Below, piece after piece: positions 33,884 through 43,441 of a stretch of 64,000 bases of DNA. The DNA comes from Neobacillus niacini (GTDB taxonomy: Bacteria; Bacillota; Bacilli; Bacillales; Cytobacillaceae), in the NCBI RefSeq assembly GCF_000759675.1, contig NZ_BAWM01000003.1, forward strand, positions 1-64,000, read 5' to 3'. A model generated the notes under the pieces. The model did no database searches and had not been told where the DNA came from. It worked only from the letters and a program-made list of their open reading frames with translations. Position 1 is the first letter of the stretch, and each line of letters opens with the position of its first letter. Position numbers and translations under genes: made by a program.

Positions 33884-35992
33884 ATGAATTCATTCTTACA
33901 GTCGGTAACTGATCGAGTTACCTCAAAAAAGGGAATGTGGATTACGCTTGGAATCTGGCTATTAGTAACCATGCTGTTGGCTGTTCTTGCCCCAAGTGCT
34001 AAGGAATACGAGGTATCAAGTATTGACTCTATTCCTGCAGATGCTAAATCTACCATTGCCCAGAAAAAGCAAGATGACTATTTTAAAAATAATGAAGGAA
34101 TACCAGCCATACTGGTTTTTCAAAACGAAGGTAATAAAGTAGACGTATCAGACTTGAAACCATTACTTGAAAAAATGGATCAGATAGAGGGGATAAAGGA
34201 ATATGTTCCGTTAACAAACATACCCCCACAAGCGACTACAAATTTCTTCTCCAAAGATCAAAGTACACTGATCCTTCCCATAACCTTTGAATCTTCTTTA
34301 GAGTCAAAGGAAATCAGGACCTCGCTAGAGCAAATTGATGATATAGTTGAGAAAAACACAGACTTAACATTATATACTACTGGTCCGGCAGGAATTGCGG
34401 TCGATTCTCTTAATCTCTTTTCCCGTGCTGATTTTGTCTTGTTATTTTCAACAGTTGGATTAATCTTAATCTTATTAATTGTGATATACCGTTCCCCATT
34501 ATTAGCTCTGATCCCACTGTTAGCTGCTGCATTTGTTTATGAGGTAGTGAACCAGGTACTAGGCTTGATGGGGATGGCTGGATTGGTGATAAGCAATCAA
34601 ACATTTTCAATTATGACGATTCTTTTGTTTGCAGCAGTCATCGATTACTCCTTATTTGTCTTCTCGCGTTACCGTGAGGAGTTGAAGAGATTTGACAGCA
34701 AATTTGACGCGATGAAACAGGCGATGAGAGAAACTGGAATGCCTGTTTTCTTCTCAGGGGGAACTGTTTTAGCGGCAATGCTGGTCCTGTTTTTTGCTGA
34801 GTTTGGAGATTATCGTAATTTTGCCCCAGTTTTCGCTGCAGCCATGCTTGTTATCATGCTGGCTTCCATTACACTTGTACCTGCCTTGTTTACTTTGTTT
34901 GGAAGAAAGTCCTTCTGGCCTAAGATTCCAAGAGTGGGTGAGGAAACCGTTCAATCCAGTTCGGCATGGAGTAAAATTGGTCAATTTGTCGTGAAAAAAC
35001 CAGTGGTTTCAGCTTCCGTTATAGGGTTCATCCTTCTAGCATCAGCCCTTAACATGCTGAATCTGAATTATGAATTCGATACGATGAAGTCGTTTCCGAA
35101 GGATATGCCGTCAAGGCAAGGCTATGAAATTTTAGAAGAGAAGTTTGAAAAAGGTGATCTAGCTCAAACGACTGTATTGTTAGAAGCGAAAGAAGAGGTT
35201 ACACCTGAACAGCAAGCAGCAATGCTTGAAAAGCTTCAGGATCAAAATCTTGTCAGTAATGTTCGTTTAAATGGCAGCACATCAGATAAAAAAGTGATCC
35301 AATATAGTCTCACATTTAAGGAAAGTCCATACGCAGTAGAAACAATGGATGCATTGGAGAAAATGCGTGACAATGCAGATCAACTAGTGGCAGAAAGTAA
35401 TCTGGATGGAGAGCTTTATTTTGCAGGAGAAACGGCCAAAAAAGTGGATGACCGCGCAACGAATGACAGGGATTTAATCGTTATTGTTCTACTCGAATCA
35501 CTCTTGATTTTTGCCATGTTGATAATCATGACAAAATCATTTAAAATGCCGATCTATATGATGGGAACCATCCTAATTTCCTTCCTGGCGGCAGTCGGTC
35601 TAGGAATGTTCTTAAGCAGTCTATTCTTTGATATTGACACCATAAGCAACCGTGTTCCGCTCTATTCATTTGTCTTTTTAGTCGCACTTGGTATTGATTA
35701 CAATATCATTTTAATTTCAAGATTTATGGAAGAAAGGAAAAAACACTCTGTGAAAAAGGCAGTAGGGATTGCTGTTGCCAATACTGGCGGTGTGATTTCA
35801 TCTGCAGGAATCATTCTAGCGGCAACCTTTGCAGTGTTGATGACCCAGCCAATCCAATTATTGTTCGTATTTGGCTTCATCGTTGCAGTGGGTATTTTAT
35901 TAGATACCTTCCTCATTCGAGGAATCCTTTTACCGGCATTAATCGTATTATTTGAAAAAGATAAACCAGAAGTAGAAAAGAACGTTCAATAA
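33884..35992 (+). CDS. MMPL/RND-family transporter (YdfJ-like)
   Basis: 702-residue RND-superfamily membrane protein with two MMPL halves, each with one membrane segment, an external domain and five further segments. The charged membrane motifs AAVIDYSLFVFSRYREE and ALGIDYNIILISRFMEE carry the proton-relay aspartates. It resembles YdfJ and the MmpL proteins, which export lipids or hydrophobic drugs. ATG 33884 follows AAAGGAGTG. The adjacent TetR probably controls it. Confidence 0.85.
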   Translation: MNSFLQSVTDRVTSKKGMWITLGIWLLVTMLLAVLAPSAKEYEVSSIDSIPADAKSTIAQKKQDDYFKNNEGIPAILVFQNEGNKVDVSDLKPLLEKMDQIEGIKEYVPLTNIPPQATTNFFSKDQSTLILPITFESSLESKEIRTSLEQIDDIVEKNTDLTLYTTGPAGIAVDSLNLFSRADFVLLFSTVGLILILLIVIYRSPLLALIPLLAAAFVYEVVNQVLGLMGMAGLVISNQTFSIMTILLFAAVIDYSLFVFSRYREELKRFDSKFDAMKQAMRETGMPVFFSGGTVLAAMLVLFFAEFGDYRNFAPVFAAAMLVIMLASITLVPALFTLFGRKSFWPKIPRVGEETVQSSSAWSKIGQFVVKKPVVSASVIGFILLASALNMLNLNYEFDTMKSFPKDMPSRQGYEILEEKFEKGDLAQTTVLLEAKEEVTPEQQAAMLEKLQDQNLVSNVRLNGSTSDKKVIQYSLTFKESPYAVETMDALEKMRDNADQLVAESNLDGELYFAGETAKKVDDRATNDRDLIVIVLLESLLIFAMLIIMTKSFKMPIYMMGTILISFLAAVGLGMFLSSLFFDIDTISNRVPLYSFVFLVALGIDYNIILISRFMEERKKHSVKKAVGIAVANTGGVISSAGIILAATFAVLMTQPIQLLFVFGFIVAVGILLDTFLIRGILLPALIVLFEKDKPEVEKNVQ

Positions 35993-36002
35993 TATTAATT
36001 TT

Positions 36003-36048
36003 TTAAAAAAGAAGTGTCAAAGATTTATATCTTTGCTGCTTCTTTTTT
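36003..36048 (+). terminator. Terminator after the MMPL gene
   Basis: AAAAAAGAAG pairs with CTTCTTTTTT, with an inner CAAAGAT/ATCTTTG stem and a T-tract. Confidence 0.75.
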
Positions 36049-36151
36049 AATGGATGTAACTCCTATTAAAATAAAGTATTAAATATGGTAATAGTGAATA
36101 TTCTAGTTTATGATAGAGTGAAAAGTATGATTTTTTTTGGGTGGGAGTTTA

Positions 36152-37777
36152 TTGTTTTTAATAGATTATATAGTAAATCTGTCAATTTTTTTACTTTTGG
36201 TTAGTACTCCTCTAGTCATCCGCTCGTTTTTTAATCATAAGCCCATAAAACATGCTCGTCTTTGGATTGGTGTCTATGGAGGAATTGTTTCAATCATTCT
36301 CATCATGCTATCCATACATGAGCAGGGGTATCCTTACGACATTCGCTATGCTCCAGTTATTCTGATTTTTGCCTACCTTGGACCATTCGCAGGAATTATC
36401 ACCGGATCAATTGGATTACTCGCAAGATTGTTCTCTGGCGGTCATTGGGATATAGCTATTACCGGCTGGGCAGCTCTGATGATTTGGTTTACAATCATAA
36501 ATTATTATGTTAAAAGATTTACACCATTAATGAAATCTATTATTTTATGTGGTTCTTATATGATCATTTATGTTATAACTGTACCGATCATTTTTAACGT
36601 ATTTAGAGATAAACCATTCTTTCATGTTCAATATATCCTGTTTGTGATGTTAGGAGTTATTCTAGGTCTATTACTAATTGAGTCCTATGTAAAGCTCCAC
36701 AGATTAAATAACAGATTATCGGACATGTACAGAATGGTAGAAGCGAGTGAATCTAAATACAGGCTAATCGCTGAAAATACATCTGATCTTATTATGGTGA
36801 TGGATAAAGAGCATACCCTTACTTACTTCTCGCCTTCCCATGAAATCGTTTTAGGGTATCAAGGGAGTGAATTGGAAGAGGTTAAATTATGCAGGTTTAT
36901 CCATCCTAATGATGTTGAAATGTTTAAAAGTACATTAGATAGGATGTTTGAAAATAAAGAATCACTATTGATTGAATTTCGCCTCAAACATAAACAAGGT
37001 CAATGGATTGAATTTGAATCCCGCTGTGTGCCTGTAAATGGTGAAAATGATGAAATCGAGCATATTGTCATCATAAGTCGTGATATTTCTGAACGTAAAA
37101 AGGCAGAGGAAATTCTATTACAATCTGAGAAACTATCAATTGTTGGGGAGCTAGCTGCAGGCGTAGCGCATGAAATCCGGAATCCCCTTACCACGATTAA
37201 AGGCTTTTTACAGCTTTATCAGTGGGAAAATGGAGCAAATGAAATAAATGAATTGCTCCTGAGTGAACTTGCACGTATTGAAACGATAACAAGCGAAATG
37301 CTTTCTTTAGGAAAACCACAGGCTGTTCAGCATCATCGGACGAATTTACAGGAACTAGTAGAAAATACCCTTGAACTTCTCTCACCGCAAGCACATTTGG
37401 AGAATATTCAATTCAAACTATGTGTGGAGGAATCATCATTTTTTATTACAGGGGAGAAGAATCAATTAAAGCAGGTATTCCTTAATATTCTCAAGAATGC
37501 AATCGAGGCAATGCCTGATGGAGGTAATATACACATTAATCTTCAAAAAAGTGAAAACGGTGAATGTGTTCTTTCAGTCCAGGATGAAGGCTGTGGAATA
37601 CCTGAAGAACTTCTGCCGCGTTTAGGTGAACCTTTCTATAGTTTAAAGGAAAAGGGAACCGGACTGGGTTTAATGATATGTAATAAAATCATTAAACAGC
37701 ACCAAGGAAGTATTACGTATCAAAGTAAAGAACAACAGGGTACTTTGGTTGAAATTAAATTACCATTGGCAAGTTAA
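36152..37777 (+). CDS. Membrane sensor histidine kinase, KinB-like
   Basis: 541-residue kinase. Six membrane segments (about 1-190) form a 5TM-5TMR-LYT-type sensor with the block YAPVILIFAYLGPFAGIITG; a PAS domain (about 205-315) follows, then HisKA with VAHEIRNPLTTIKGFLQLYQ (phosphorylated His340) and HATPase_c with NILKNAIEAMPDGG and GTGLGL. No response regulator is adjacent. Architecture and H-box are those of KinB and other kinases feeding Spo0F. A TTG start at 36152 is proposed, GGTGGGAG lying just upstream; TTG 36137 is the other choice. Confidence 0.82.
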   Translation: MFLIDYIVNLSIFLLLVSTPLVIRSFFNHKPIKHARLWIGVYGGIVSIILIMLSIHEQGYPYDIRYAPVILIFAYLGPFAGIITGSIGLLARLFSGGHWDIAITGWAALMIWFTIINYYVKRFTPLMKSIILCGSYMIIYVITVPIIFNVFRDKPFFHVQYILFVMLGVILGLLLIESYVKLHRLNNRLSDMYRMVEASESKYRLIAENTSDLIMVMDKEHTLTYFSPSHEIVLGYQGSELEEVKLCRFIHPNDVEMFKSTLDRMFENKESLLIEFRLKHKQGQWIEFESRCVPVNGENDEIEHIVIISRDISERKKAEEILLQSEKLSIVGELAAGVAHEIRNPLTTIKGFLQLYQWENGANEINELLLSELARIETITSEMLSLGKPQAVQHHRTNLQELVENTLELLSPQAHLENIQFKLCVEESSFFITGEKNQLKQVFLNILKNAIEAMPDGGNIHINLQKSENGECVLSVQDEGCGIPEELLPRLGEPFYSLKEKGTGLGLMICNKIIKQHQGSITYQSKEQQGTLVEIKLPLAS

Positions 37778-37779
37778 AA

Positions 37780-37823
37780 AAGAGAAGCACTTCCCAGCAA
37801 GGGAAGTGCTCCTCTTTTTTTTT
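37780..37823 (+). terminator. Terminator after the kinase gene
   Basis: AAGCACTTCCC pairs with GGGAAGTGCT, extended by GAG/CTC, followed by ten T. The R1 copy B starts in the T-tract. Confidence 0.88.
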
Positions 37824-38119
37824 GTCTAGCTTCAGCGCCTAGGGGCTCGGGGTCATAAGGTTGTCTAGTTGCGGCTCCTTGGGACTCGAGGAATAAGCCA
37901 CCACATGAAGAAGGTAAAAAGCGCCTTCTTGCATGGTTCGTCTTATTCCTTCGTCCCAGAACAGTCGCCTCCACACTTCAGACAATCCGTCAAGAAGGTA
38001 AAGACCGACCTTCTCGCCGGCTCGTCTTATGCCTGTCGCCCCTGTGCACTAAGGAATGATTCCTAGAATAATCCTCGCAGGAACAAGCTGTGCTTGTTCC
38101 GAAGGCGCTTCCGCATTTC
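37822..38119. repeat. R1 repeat copy B
   Basis: Long form of R1 with both internal hairpin modules, in the same orientation as copy A. It has an additional block of about 55 bp at 38042-38100, which contains GGAATGATTCC and GGAACAAGC/GCTTGTTCC stems. It ends only a few bases before the sigma-54 promoter of scoA. Confidence 0.9.
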
Positions 38120-38122
38120 TTT

Positions 38123-38140
38123 TTGGCACGCTTCTTGCAT
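38123..38140 (+). promoter_or_regulatory. Sigma-54 (SigL) promoter of scoAB
   Basis: TTGGCACGCTTCTTGCAT has the -24 GG and -12 GC elements at canonical spacing and agrees with the consensus TTGGCAC-N5-TTGCW at every defined position. A 5' leader hairpin AGGTGTGAG/CTCACCT (38148-38170) followed by ATTTTTT precedes the ribosome site. Confidence 0.88.
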
Positions 38141-38192
38141 ATTAAAAAGGTGTGAGCAATAAACTCACCTATTTTTTAGGAGGTGCTGTTAC

Positions 38193-38852
38193 GTGAATAA
38201 AATTATTTCTTTGGATGAAGCTACATCGTTTTTTAAAGATGGAATGACTATTATGGCAGGTGGCTTTATGGGGGTTGGGACACCAGAAGATCTTGTATCC
38301 GCTTTACTTGAAGCAGACGTGAAAGATATTACTTTGATCGCGAATGATACCGCTTTCACTGAAAGTGGAGTAGGACCTTTAATTGTAAACCATAGAGTTA
38401 AGAAAGTAATTGCTTCACATATTGGTACGAATCCAGAAACAGGACGGCAAATGATTGCGGGTGAAATGGAAGTAGAATTGGTACCCCAAGGGACACTTGC
38501 AGAACGTGTTCGTGCAGGCGGAGCGGGTCTTGGTGGAATTTTAACTCCAACCGGTGTCGGAACGGTTGTAGAAGAAGGAAAAGAAAAGCTGACAGTAGAT
38601 GGACGAGAATATTTGCTCGAAAAACCACTACGTGCGGAAGTTGCTCTTCTTAAAGCATATAAAGCGGACAAATCCGGGAATTTGGTCTATCATCGCTCAG
38701 CCCGTAACTTCAATCCATTCATGGCGTTAGCAGCTGATCATGTAATTGTTCAAGTAGAAAAGTTGGTTGAAGTAGGAGAAATTGATCCCGATGAAGTTAT
38801 GACTCCAGGGATTCTCGTGGATAAAATTTATGTTCAGGGAGGTAGTAAATAA
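38193..38852 (+). CDS. scoA: 3-oxoacid/acetoacetate CoA-transferase subunit A
   Basis: 219-residue alpha subunit of a class I CoA-transferase (ScoA/AtoD type). The GTG start follows AGGAGGTGC. The block [20 protein letters not shown] is the CoA-binding glycine loop region and [20 protein letters not shown] is conserved. With ScoB it moves CoA from succinyl- or acetyl-CoA to acetoacetate. The name scoA follows the B. subtilis cluster with the GntP-type permease and yxjF; an AtoD role cannot be excluded. Its stop touches the scoB start. Confidence 0.85.
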   Translation: MNKIISLDEATSFFKDGMTIMAGGFMGVGTPEDLVSALLEADVKDITLIANDTAFTESGVGPLIVNHRVKKVIASHIGTNPETGRQMIAGEMEVELVPQGTLAERVRAGGAGLGGILTPTGVGTVVEEGKEKLTVDGREYLLEKPLRAEVALLKAYKADKSGNLVYHRSARNFNPFMALAADHVIVQVEKLVEVGEIDPDEVMTPGILVDKIYVQGGSK

Positions 38853-39517
38853 TGGTACAAACATTAGTCAATCCAAAACAAATTATCGCTGCACGTGTGG
38901 CAAAGGAAATGAGAGACGGAGATGTGGTTAACCTTGGTATCGGCTTACCAACAATGATGCCAAACTATCTGCCTGATAATGTAAATGTTATTTTACAATC
39001 CGAAAATGGCTATGTCGGACTTGGTCCTTTAGAAGGTGAGATTGATCCGGATTTGGTCAATGCGGGAGGACAGCCTTCTGGGATTCTTCCTGGTGGTGCA
39101 TTCTTTGACAGCGTATTCTCCTTTGAGTTAATTCGCGGAGGACATGTTGATGTAACCGTCCTTGGAGGGCTTGAAGCAGATGCTAAGGGAAACCTAGCTA
39201 ACTGGATGGTCCCAGGGAAAATGGTCCCTGGAATGGGGGGGGCGATGGATTTAGTGACCGGAGCAAAGAAAGTAATCGTTGCAATGGAACATACAGCGAA
39301 GAATGGCTCCTCAAAAATTTTAGAAGAGTGCCGCTTGCCCTTGACTGGAAAAGGTGTAGTAGACCTGATCGTGACGGAACTAGCCGTTTTTCGTGTAACT
39401 GAAGAAGGACTTGTTTTAGAAGAACTTCAAGATGGCGTCGACCTTGAAACGGTAAAGGAAAAAACGGAAGCTTCCTTTAAAATTGGCCCGAAAGTAGTAT
39501 TAGACTTAGTTTCCTGA
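38852..39517 (+). CDS. scoB: 3-oxoacid/acetoacetate CoA-transferase subunit B
   Basis: 221-residue beta subunit. The catalytic glutamate is in the motif SENGYVGLGPL (E-x-G typical of class I CoA-transferases); GGHVDVTVLGGLEADAKGNL is conserved. ATG overlaps the scoA stop (TAATG). Translational coupling gives equal amounts of the subunits. Together they activate acetoacetate made from 3-hydroxybutyrate. Confidence 0.87.
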   Translation: MVQTLVNPKQIIAARVAKEMRDGDVVNLGIGLPTMMPNYLPDNVNVILQSENGYVGLGPLEGEIDPDLVNAGGQPSGILPGGAFFDSVFSFELIRGGHVDVTVLGGLEADAKGNLANWMVPGKMVPGMGGAMDLVTGAKKVIVAMEHTAKNGSSKILEECRLPLTGKGVVDLIVTELAVFRVTEEGLVLEELQDGVDLETVKEKTEASFKIGPKVVLDLVS

Positions 39518-39585
39518 GTATAATTGCACTCAATTTTTCACAAGATTCATAGAAAAGCAGTAGATAAGATTAGGAGGACAAAAGT

Positions 39586-40770
39586 ATGCGTGAAGTTGTA
39601 ATTATTAGTGCTGTTCGTACAGCAATTGGGAATTTTATGGGGACCTTATGTGATACACCTGCAACTGTGTTAGGTGCAGTTGTGATTAAGGAAGCTTTAA
39701 AGCGTGCGGGAGTTAAAGGTGAACAAGTAGATGAAGTCATCATGGGTAACGTTCTCCAGGCTGGTATTGGTCAGGGACCAGCACGTCAGGCCGCGATAAA
39801 AGCAGATCTTCCAAATGTAGTATCATCGATGGCGATTAATAAGCTCTGCGGTTCAGGCTTAAAGGCTGTTCACTTAGCAGCGCAGGCAATCCAGACGGGG
39901 GAAGCTGAAATTGTTGTTGCAGGCGGAATGGAAAACATGAGCTTAGCTCCTTACCTGCTGCCAAAAGGACGCACTGGCTACCGAATGGGAGATGGAAAGG
40001 TTATCGACAGCATGATACAGGATGGTTTGCAATGTGCCTTGAACTCATACCATATGGGTGTTACGGCAGAGAATATTGCTGAACAATATGGATTAACGAG
40101 GGAAGAACAGGATGAGTTTGCAGCATGGAGCCAGCAAAAAGCTGAGAACGCAATAAAAGAAGGAAAGTTCAAGGAAGAAATCGTGCCTGTGGAAATACCG
40201 CAGCGTAAAGGTGACCCTATTATATTTGATACCGATGAGTTTCCACGAGCAGGAGTAACGGCAGAAAAACTTGGAAAACTGAAACCTGCATTTAAAAAGG
40301 ACGGAACTGTTACGGCTGGGAATGCCTCAGGTATAAATGATGGCGCAGCTGCATTAGTGCTTATGAGCAGGGAGAAAGCAGCTGAACTTGGGATCAAACC
40401 AATTGCGGTAATCCGTGCAAATGGAACAGCAGGAGTAGACCCGGAAATAATGGGCATTGGGCCTGTTCCAGCAACTAAAAAGGCACTAGAGAAAGCCGGG
40501 CTTTCGATTGAAGATATGGATTTAATTGAGGCAAATGAAGCATTTGCTGCCCAATCACTTGCAGTGGGACGTGATCTTCAGATTCCAAATGACAAACTAA
40601 ATGTTAATGGTGGAGCAGTGGCATTGGGACATCCTATCGGTGCAAGCGGAGCCCGTGTTCTGGTAACTTTGCTGCATGAAATGAAACGTCAGGGTTCCCG
40701 TTATGGATTGGCAGCCTTATGTATCGGCGGCGGTCAAGGAATAGCAACAATTGTAGAAATGGAAAAATAA
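39586..40770 (+). CDS. Acetyl-CoA acetyltransferase (thiolase)
   Basis: 394-residue thiolase. The nucleophilic cysteine is in [18 protein letters not shown] (Cys about 88), the histidine in [16 protein letters not shown] and the second cysteine in CIGGGQG near the end. It splits acetoacetyl-CoA into two acetyl-CoA, the last step of ketone-body use; in reverse it condenses acetyl-CoA. ATG 39586 follows AGGAGG. It continues the scoAB transcript. Confidence 0.9.
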   Translation: MREVVIISAVRTAIGNFMGTLCDTPATVLGAVVIKEALKRAGVKGEQVDEVIMGNVLQAGIGQGPARQAAIKADLPNVVSSMAINKLCGSGLKAVHLAAQAIQTGEAEIVVAGGMENMSLAPYLLPKGRTGYRMGDGKVIDSMIQDGLQCALNSYHMGVTAENIAEQYGLTREEQDEFAAWSQQKAENAIKEGKFKEEIVPVEIPQRKGDPIIFDTDEFPRAGVTAEKLGKLKPAFKKDGTVTAGNASGINDGAAALVLMSREKAAELGIKPIAVIRANGTAGVDPEIMGIGPVPATKKALEKAGLSIEDMDLIEANEAFAAQSLAVGRDLQIPNDKLNVNGGAVALGHPIGASGARVLVTLLHEMKRQGSRYGLAALCIGGGQGIATIVEMEK

Positions 40771-40782
40771 TTGATAAGAAAG

Positions 40783-40850
40783 TTGATTCCGTAAAAACGG
40801 AAAATTCCGGAATTGCGGAATCAACAATCATCAAAATTCCGTATTTCCGG
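40783..40850. repeat. Cluster of TTCCG/CGGAA hairpins after the thiolase gene
   Basis: TTGATTCCG (40783-40791) pairs with CGGAATCAA (40816-40824). Inside are TTCCG-TAAAAA-CGGAA and the palindrome AATTCCGGAATT. ATTCCGTATTTCCGG follows at 40836-40850. No T-tract follows, so it is a weak terminator candidate or a repeat family. Confidence 0.6.
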
Positions 40851-40949
40851 AAAAACCACCGAAGAATGTTTGCTAGTTTTATTATATTAAATACCTAGAT
40901 ATTAGTATAATAAGAGAGAATTTTACGATTATTTAGACATTAAGTAAAC

Positions 40950-40967
40950 TTGGCATAGAACTTGCAT
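40950..40967 (+). promoter_or_regulatory. Sigma-54 promoter of the GntP permease gene
   Basis: TTGGCATAGAACTTGCAT has the -24 GG and -12 GC at canonical spacing. An inverted repeat TTATTATATTAA (40879-40890) / TTAGTATAATAA (40902-40913) lies upstream and is a possible activator site. Confidence 0.82.
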
Positions 40968-40989
40968 TAATATAAACGTAGGCATTAGA

Positions 40990-41003
40990 TGAAAACGTTT
41001 ACT
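40990..41003 (+). promoter_or_regulatory. CcpA cre site after the sigma-54 promoter
   Basis: TGAAAACGTTTACT matches cre TGWAANCGNTNWCA at 13 of 14 positions. It lies just downstream of the sigma-54 start site, where CcpA would block elongation. Confidence 0.65.
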
Positions 41004-41052
41004 AAGGGGTATTTTGTTTGAAGCTTGCAAAAAAAGGTATAGGGGGATTTAA

Positions 41053-42489
41053 ATGGATTTAATTGTTATTCTTCTGGCGCTTGGACTGCTTATGTTCGCC
41101 GCCTACCGTGGTTTTTCTGTAATTTTATTCGCTCCATTATGTGCAATTTTAGCTGTTTTATTTATTGATCCGAGTCAAGTTTTACCGTTTTTCTCTGGAG
41201 TATTTATGGAAAAAATGGTTGGATTCATCAAATCCTACTTCCCAGTCTTCTTATTAGGAGCTATCTTCGGGAAGGTAGTTGAAATGTCAGGAATTGCGGA
41301 ATCTATTGCGAAGACCATTGTTCGCATATTAGGTGCGAAACGTGCCATGCTTACCATTGTTTTACTGGGCGCTATCTTAACATATAGCGGTGTAAGTTTA
41401 TTCGTTGCTGTATTCGCCATTTATCCGTTTGCAGCTCAAATGTTTAGAGAAGCCAATATTCCTAAAAGACTTATTCCCGGTACAATTGCGCTTGGTGCTT
41501 TCACATTCACCATGGATGCCTTACCAGGAACGCCACAAATTCAAAACGTTATTCCAATTGCTTTCTTTAAAACCGATATTTATGCTGCACCTATACTAGG
41601 TATCATAGGAGCTATTTTCGTCTTAACGCTTGGCTTATTGTACTTGGAAATGAGAAGGAAAAAGGCAGAAAAGGCTGGAGAAGGCTATTATGGCTTCGGT
41701 GCTGAGAATGCAGCTGCTTTAGCAAAAGACTTAATTGAAGAAAAAGAAGAGGGAGCACCTGATTTAACTTCTAATCAATCTGTTTTAAGACAAGTTTTAG
41801 CATTTGTTCCACTTATTCTTGTAGGTGTTACCAATAAACTATTCATTACGTTTATACCAAAATGGTATCCAAATGGATTTGACTTTAAAGCGATAGGTTT
41901 ACCATACACAGTAGACGTCGCAGCGAGTGCTGCTATCTGGGCTATTGAAATGGCATTGGTTGTCGGGATTGTCACATCCCTTCTATATGACTGGAAGCGG
42001 GTAACTCATAATTTTAAAGAAGGACTCAACCAAAGTATCGGCGGTTCATTACTAGCTACCATGAATACTGGTGCTGAATATGGATTTGGCGGAGTTATTG
42101 CTGCACTTCCTGGCTTTGCAAAAATTAGTGATGGAATTTCGACAACATTTACAAATCCACTTGTAAACGGTGCTGTTACAACTAGTACTCTTGCAGGTGT
42201 TACTGGTTCGGCATCTGGTGGTATGGGGATAGCATTAGGGGCAATGGCTGATAAATACAATCAGGCAATTGCAGCAGCAAATATTCCACCTGAAGTTATG
42301 CACCGTGTTGTTGCGATGGCGTCAGGCGGTATGGATACACTTCCTCACAATGGTGCGGTTATTACACTTTTAGCCGTTACAGGATTAACTCATAAACAAT
42401 CCTATCGTGATATTTTTGCGATTACAATTATCAAAACAATAGCTGTTTTCTTCGTTATTGCCATCTATACTTTCTTAGGTCTTGTATAA
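41053..42489 (+). CDS. yxjC: GntP-family permease (YxjC-like, ketone-body uptake)
   Basis: 478-residue permease of the GntP family with about 12 membrane segments. Conserved parts include KSYFPVFLLGAIFGKVVEMS, TMDALPGTPQIQNVIP and MASGGMDTLPHNGAVITLL. B. subtilis YxjC has the same place next to scoAB and yxjF, so uptake of 3-hydroxybutyrate or acetoacetate is the inferred role. It has its own sigma-54 promoter and a cre site. ATG 41053 follows AGGGGG. Confidence 0.78.
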   Translation: MDLIVILLALGLLMFAAYRGFSVILFAPLCAILAVLFIDPSQVLPFFSGVFMEKMVGFIKSYFPVFLLGAIFGKVVEMSGIAESIAKTIVRILGAKRAMLTIVLLGAILTYSGVSLFVAVFAIYPFAAQMFREANIPKRLIPGTIALGAFTFTMDALPGTPQIQNVIPIAFFKTDIYAAPILGIIGAIFVLTLGLLYLEMRRKKAEKAGEGYYGFGAENAAALAKDLIEEKEEGAPDLTSNQSVLRQVLAFVPLILVGVTNKLFITFIPKWYPNGFDFKAIGLPYTVDVAASAAIWAIEMALVVGIVTSLLYDWKRVTHNFKEGLNQSIGGSLLATMNTGAEYGFGGVIAALPGFAKISDGISTTFTNPLVNGAVTTSTLAGVTGSASGGMGIALGAMADKYNQAIAAANIPPEVMHRVVAMASGGMDTLPHNGAVITLLAVTGLTHKQSYRDIFAITIIKTIAVFFVIAIYTFLGLV

Positions 42490-42540
42490 AATTTAGAAAC
42501 ATACGTTAGATTAATAAATAGATATTTTAGGAGGGTCAAT

Positions 42541-43317
42541 ATGTTAGTAGGTAAAGTAGCATTTATTACTGGATCTGCAAGTGGAATAGGTTTAGAAATC
42601 GCAAAGACTTTTGCACAAGAGGGAGCAAAAGTGGTTATTTCTGATTTGAATAAAGAAAAAAGTGAAATTGTTGCGAGTGAACTAAGAGAGCAAGGGTATG
42701 AAGCATTTTCTGCTCCTTGTGATGTCACTGATGAGGAAGCATTCAAGAATGCTATAGAATCTGCACATAGCAGATTTGGAAGAATCGATATTTTAGTAAA
42801 TAATGCTGGACTGCAGTATGTTTCTCCAATTGAGGATTTCCCTACTGAAAAGTTTGAGTTCTTAGTAAAAGTTATGCTCACGGCTCCGTTTATTGGGATT
42901 AAACATGTATTCCCTATCATGAAAGAACAGGGCTTTGGAAGAGTCATCAATATGGCATCGATTAACGGTGTTATTGGTTTTGCTGGAAAGGCAGCCTACA
43001 ATAGTGCGAAGCATGGAGTGATTGGACTAACAAAGGTTGCTGCATTAGAGGGCGCTACACATGGGATCACTGTAAATGCTCTATGCCCAGGTTATGTTGA
43101 TACACCACTAGTTAGAAACCAGCTCAAAGACTTGTCTATTACAAGGAATGTCAGCTTGGAACGTGTAATCGATGATGTACTACTTTCGCTTGTACCTCAA
43201 AAGAGGCTGTTAGCGGTATCGGAAATCGCCGATTACGCTGCTTTCTTGGCTAGTGATAAAGCTAGAGGAATCACAGGTCAAGCCGTTATTCTTGATGGCG
43301 GTTACACTATTCAATAG
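42541..43317 (+). CDS. yxjF: 3-hydroxybutyrate dehydrogenase (SDR family)
   Basis: 258-residue short-chain dehydrogenase. The NAD-binding motif is TGSASGIGLE, NNAG occurs at about 86-89, and the catalytic Ser-Tyr-Lys is in NMASING...AAYNSAKHG. The segment LQYVSPIEDFPTEKFE is typical of D-3-hydroxybutyrate dehydrogenases. It oxidises 3-hydroxybutyrate to acetoacetate, the substrate of ScoAB. 51 bp after the permease gene in the same transcript. ATG 42541 follows AGGAGGG. Confidence 0.87.
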   Translation: MLVGKVAFITGSASGIGLEIAKTFAQEGAKVVISDLNKEKSEIVASELREQGYEAFSAPCDVTDEEAFKNAIESAHSRFGRIDILVNNAGLQYVSPIEDFPTEKFEFLVKVMLTAPFIGIKHVFPIMKEQGFGRVINMASINGVIGFAGKAAYNSAKHGVIGLTKVAALEGATHGITVNALCPGYVDTPLVRNQLKDLSITRNVSLERVIDDVLLSLVPQKRLLAVSEIADYAAFLASDKARGITGQAVILDGGYTIQ

Positions 43318-43323
43318 TAAAGA

Positions 43324-43357
43324 GATCCTGCTCGGGTTACCCGAACAGGATTCTTTT
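43324..43357 (+). terminator. Terminator after 3-hydroxybutyrate dehydrogenase
   Basis: ATCCTG-C-TCGGG pairs with CCCGA-A-CAGGAT across a short loop, followed by TCTTTTATT. Confidence 0.82.
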
Positions 43358-43441
43358 ATTACTGGAAAGCTCTACCATGGTGATTAACCCCAAACCTCTT
43401 TGATATAATGAACGTAAACAAATCTATTAGGGTGAAAAGAT

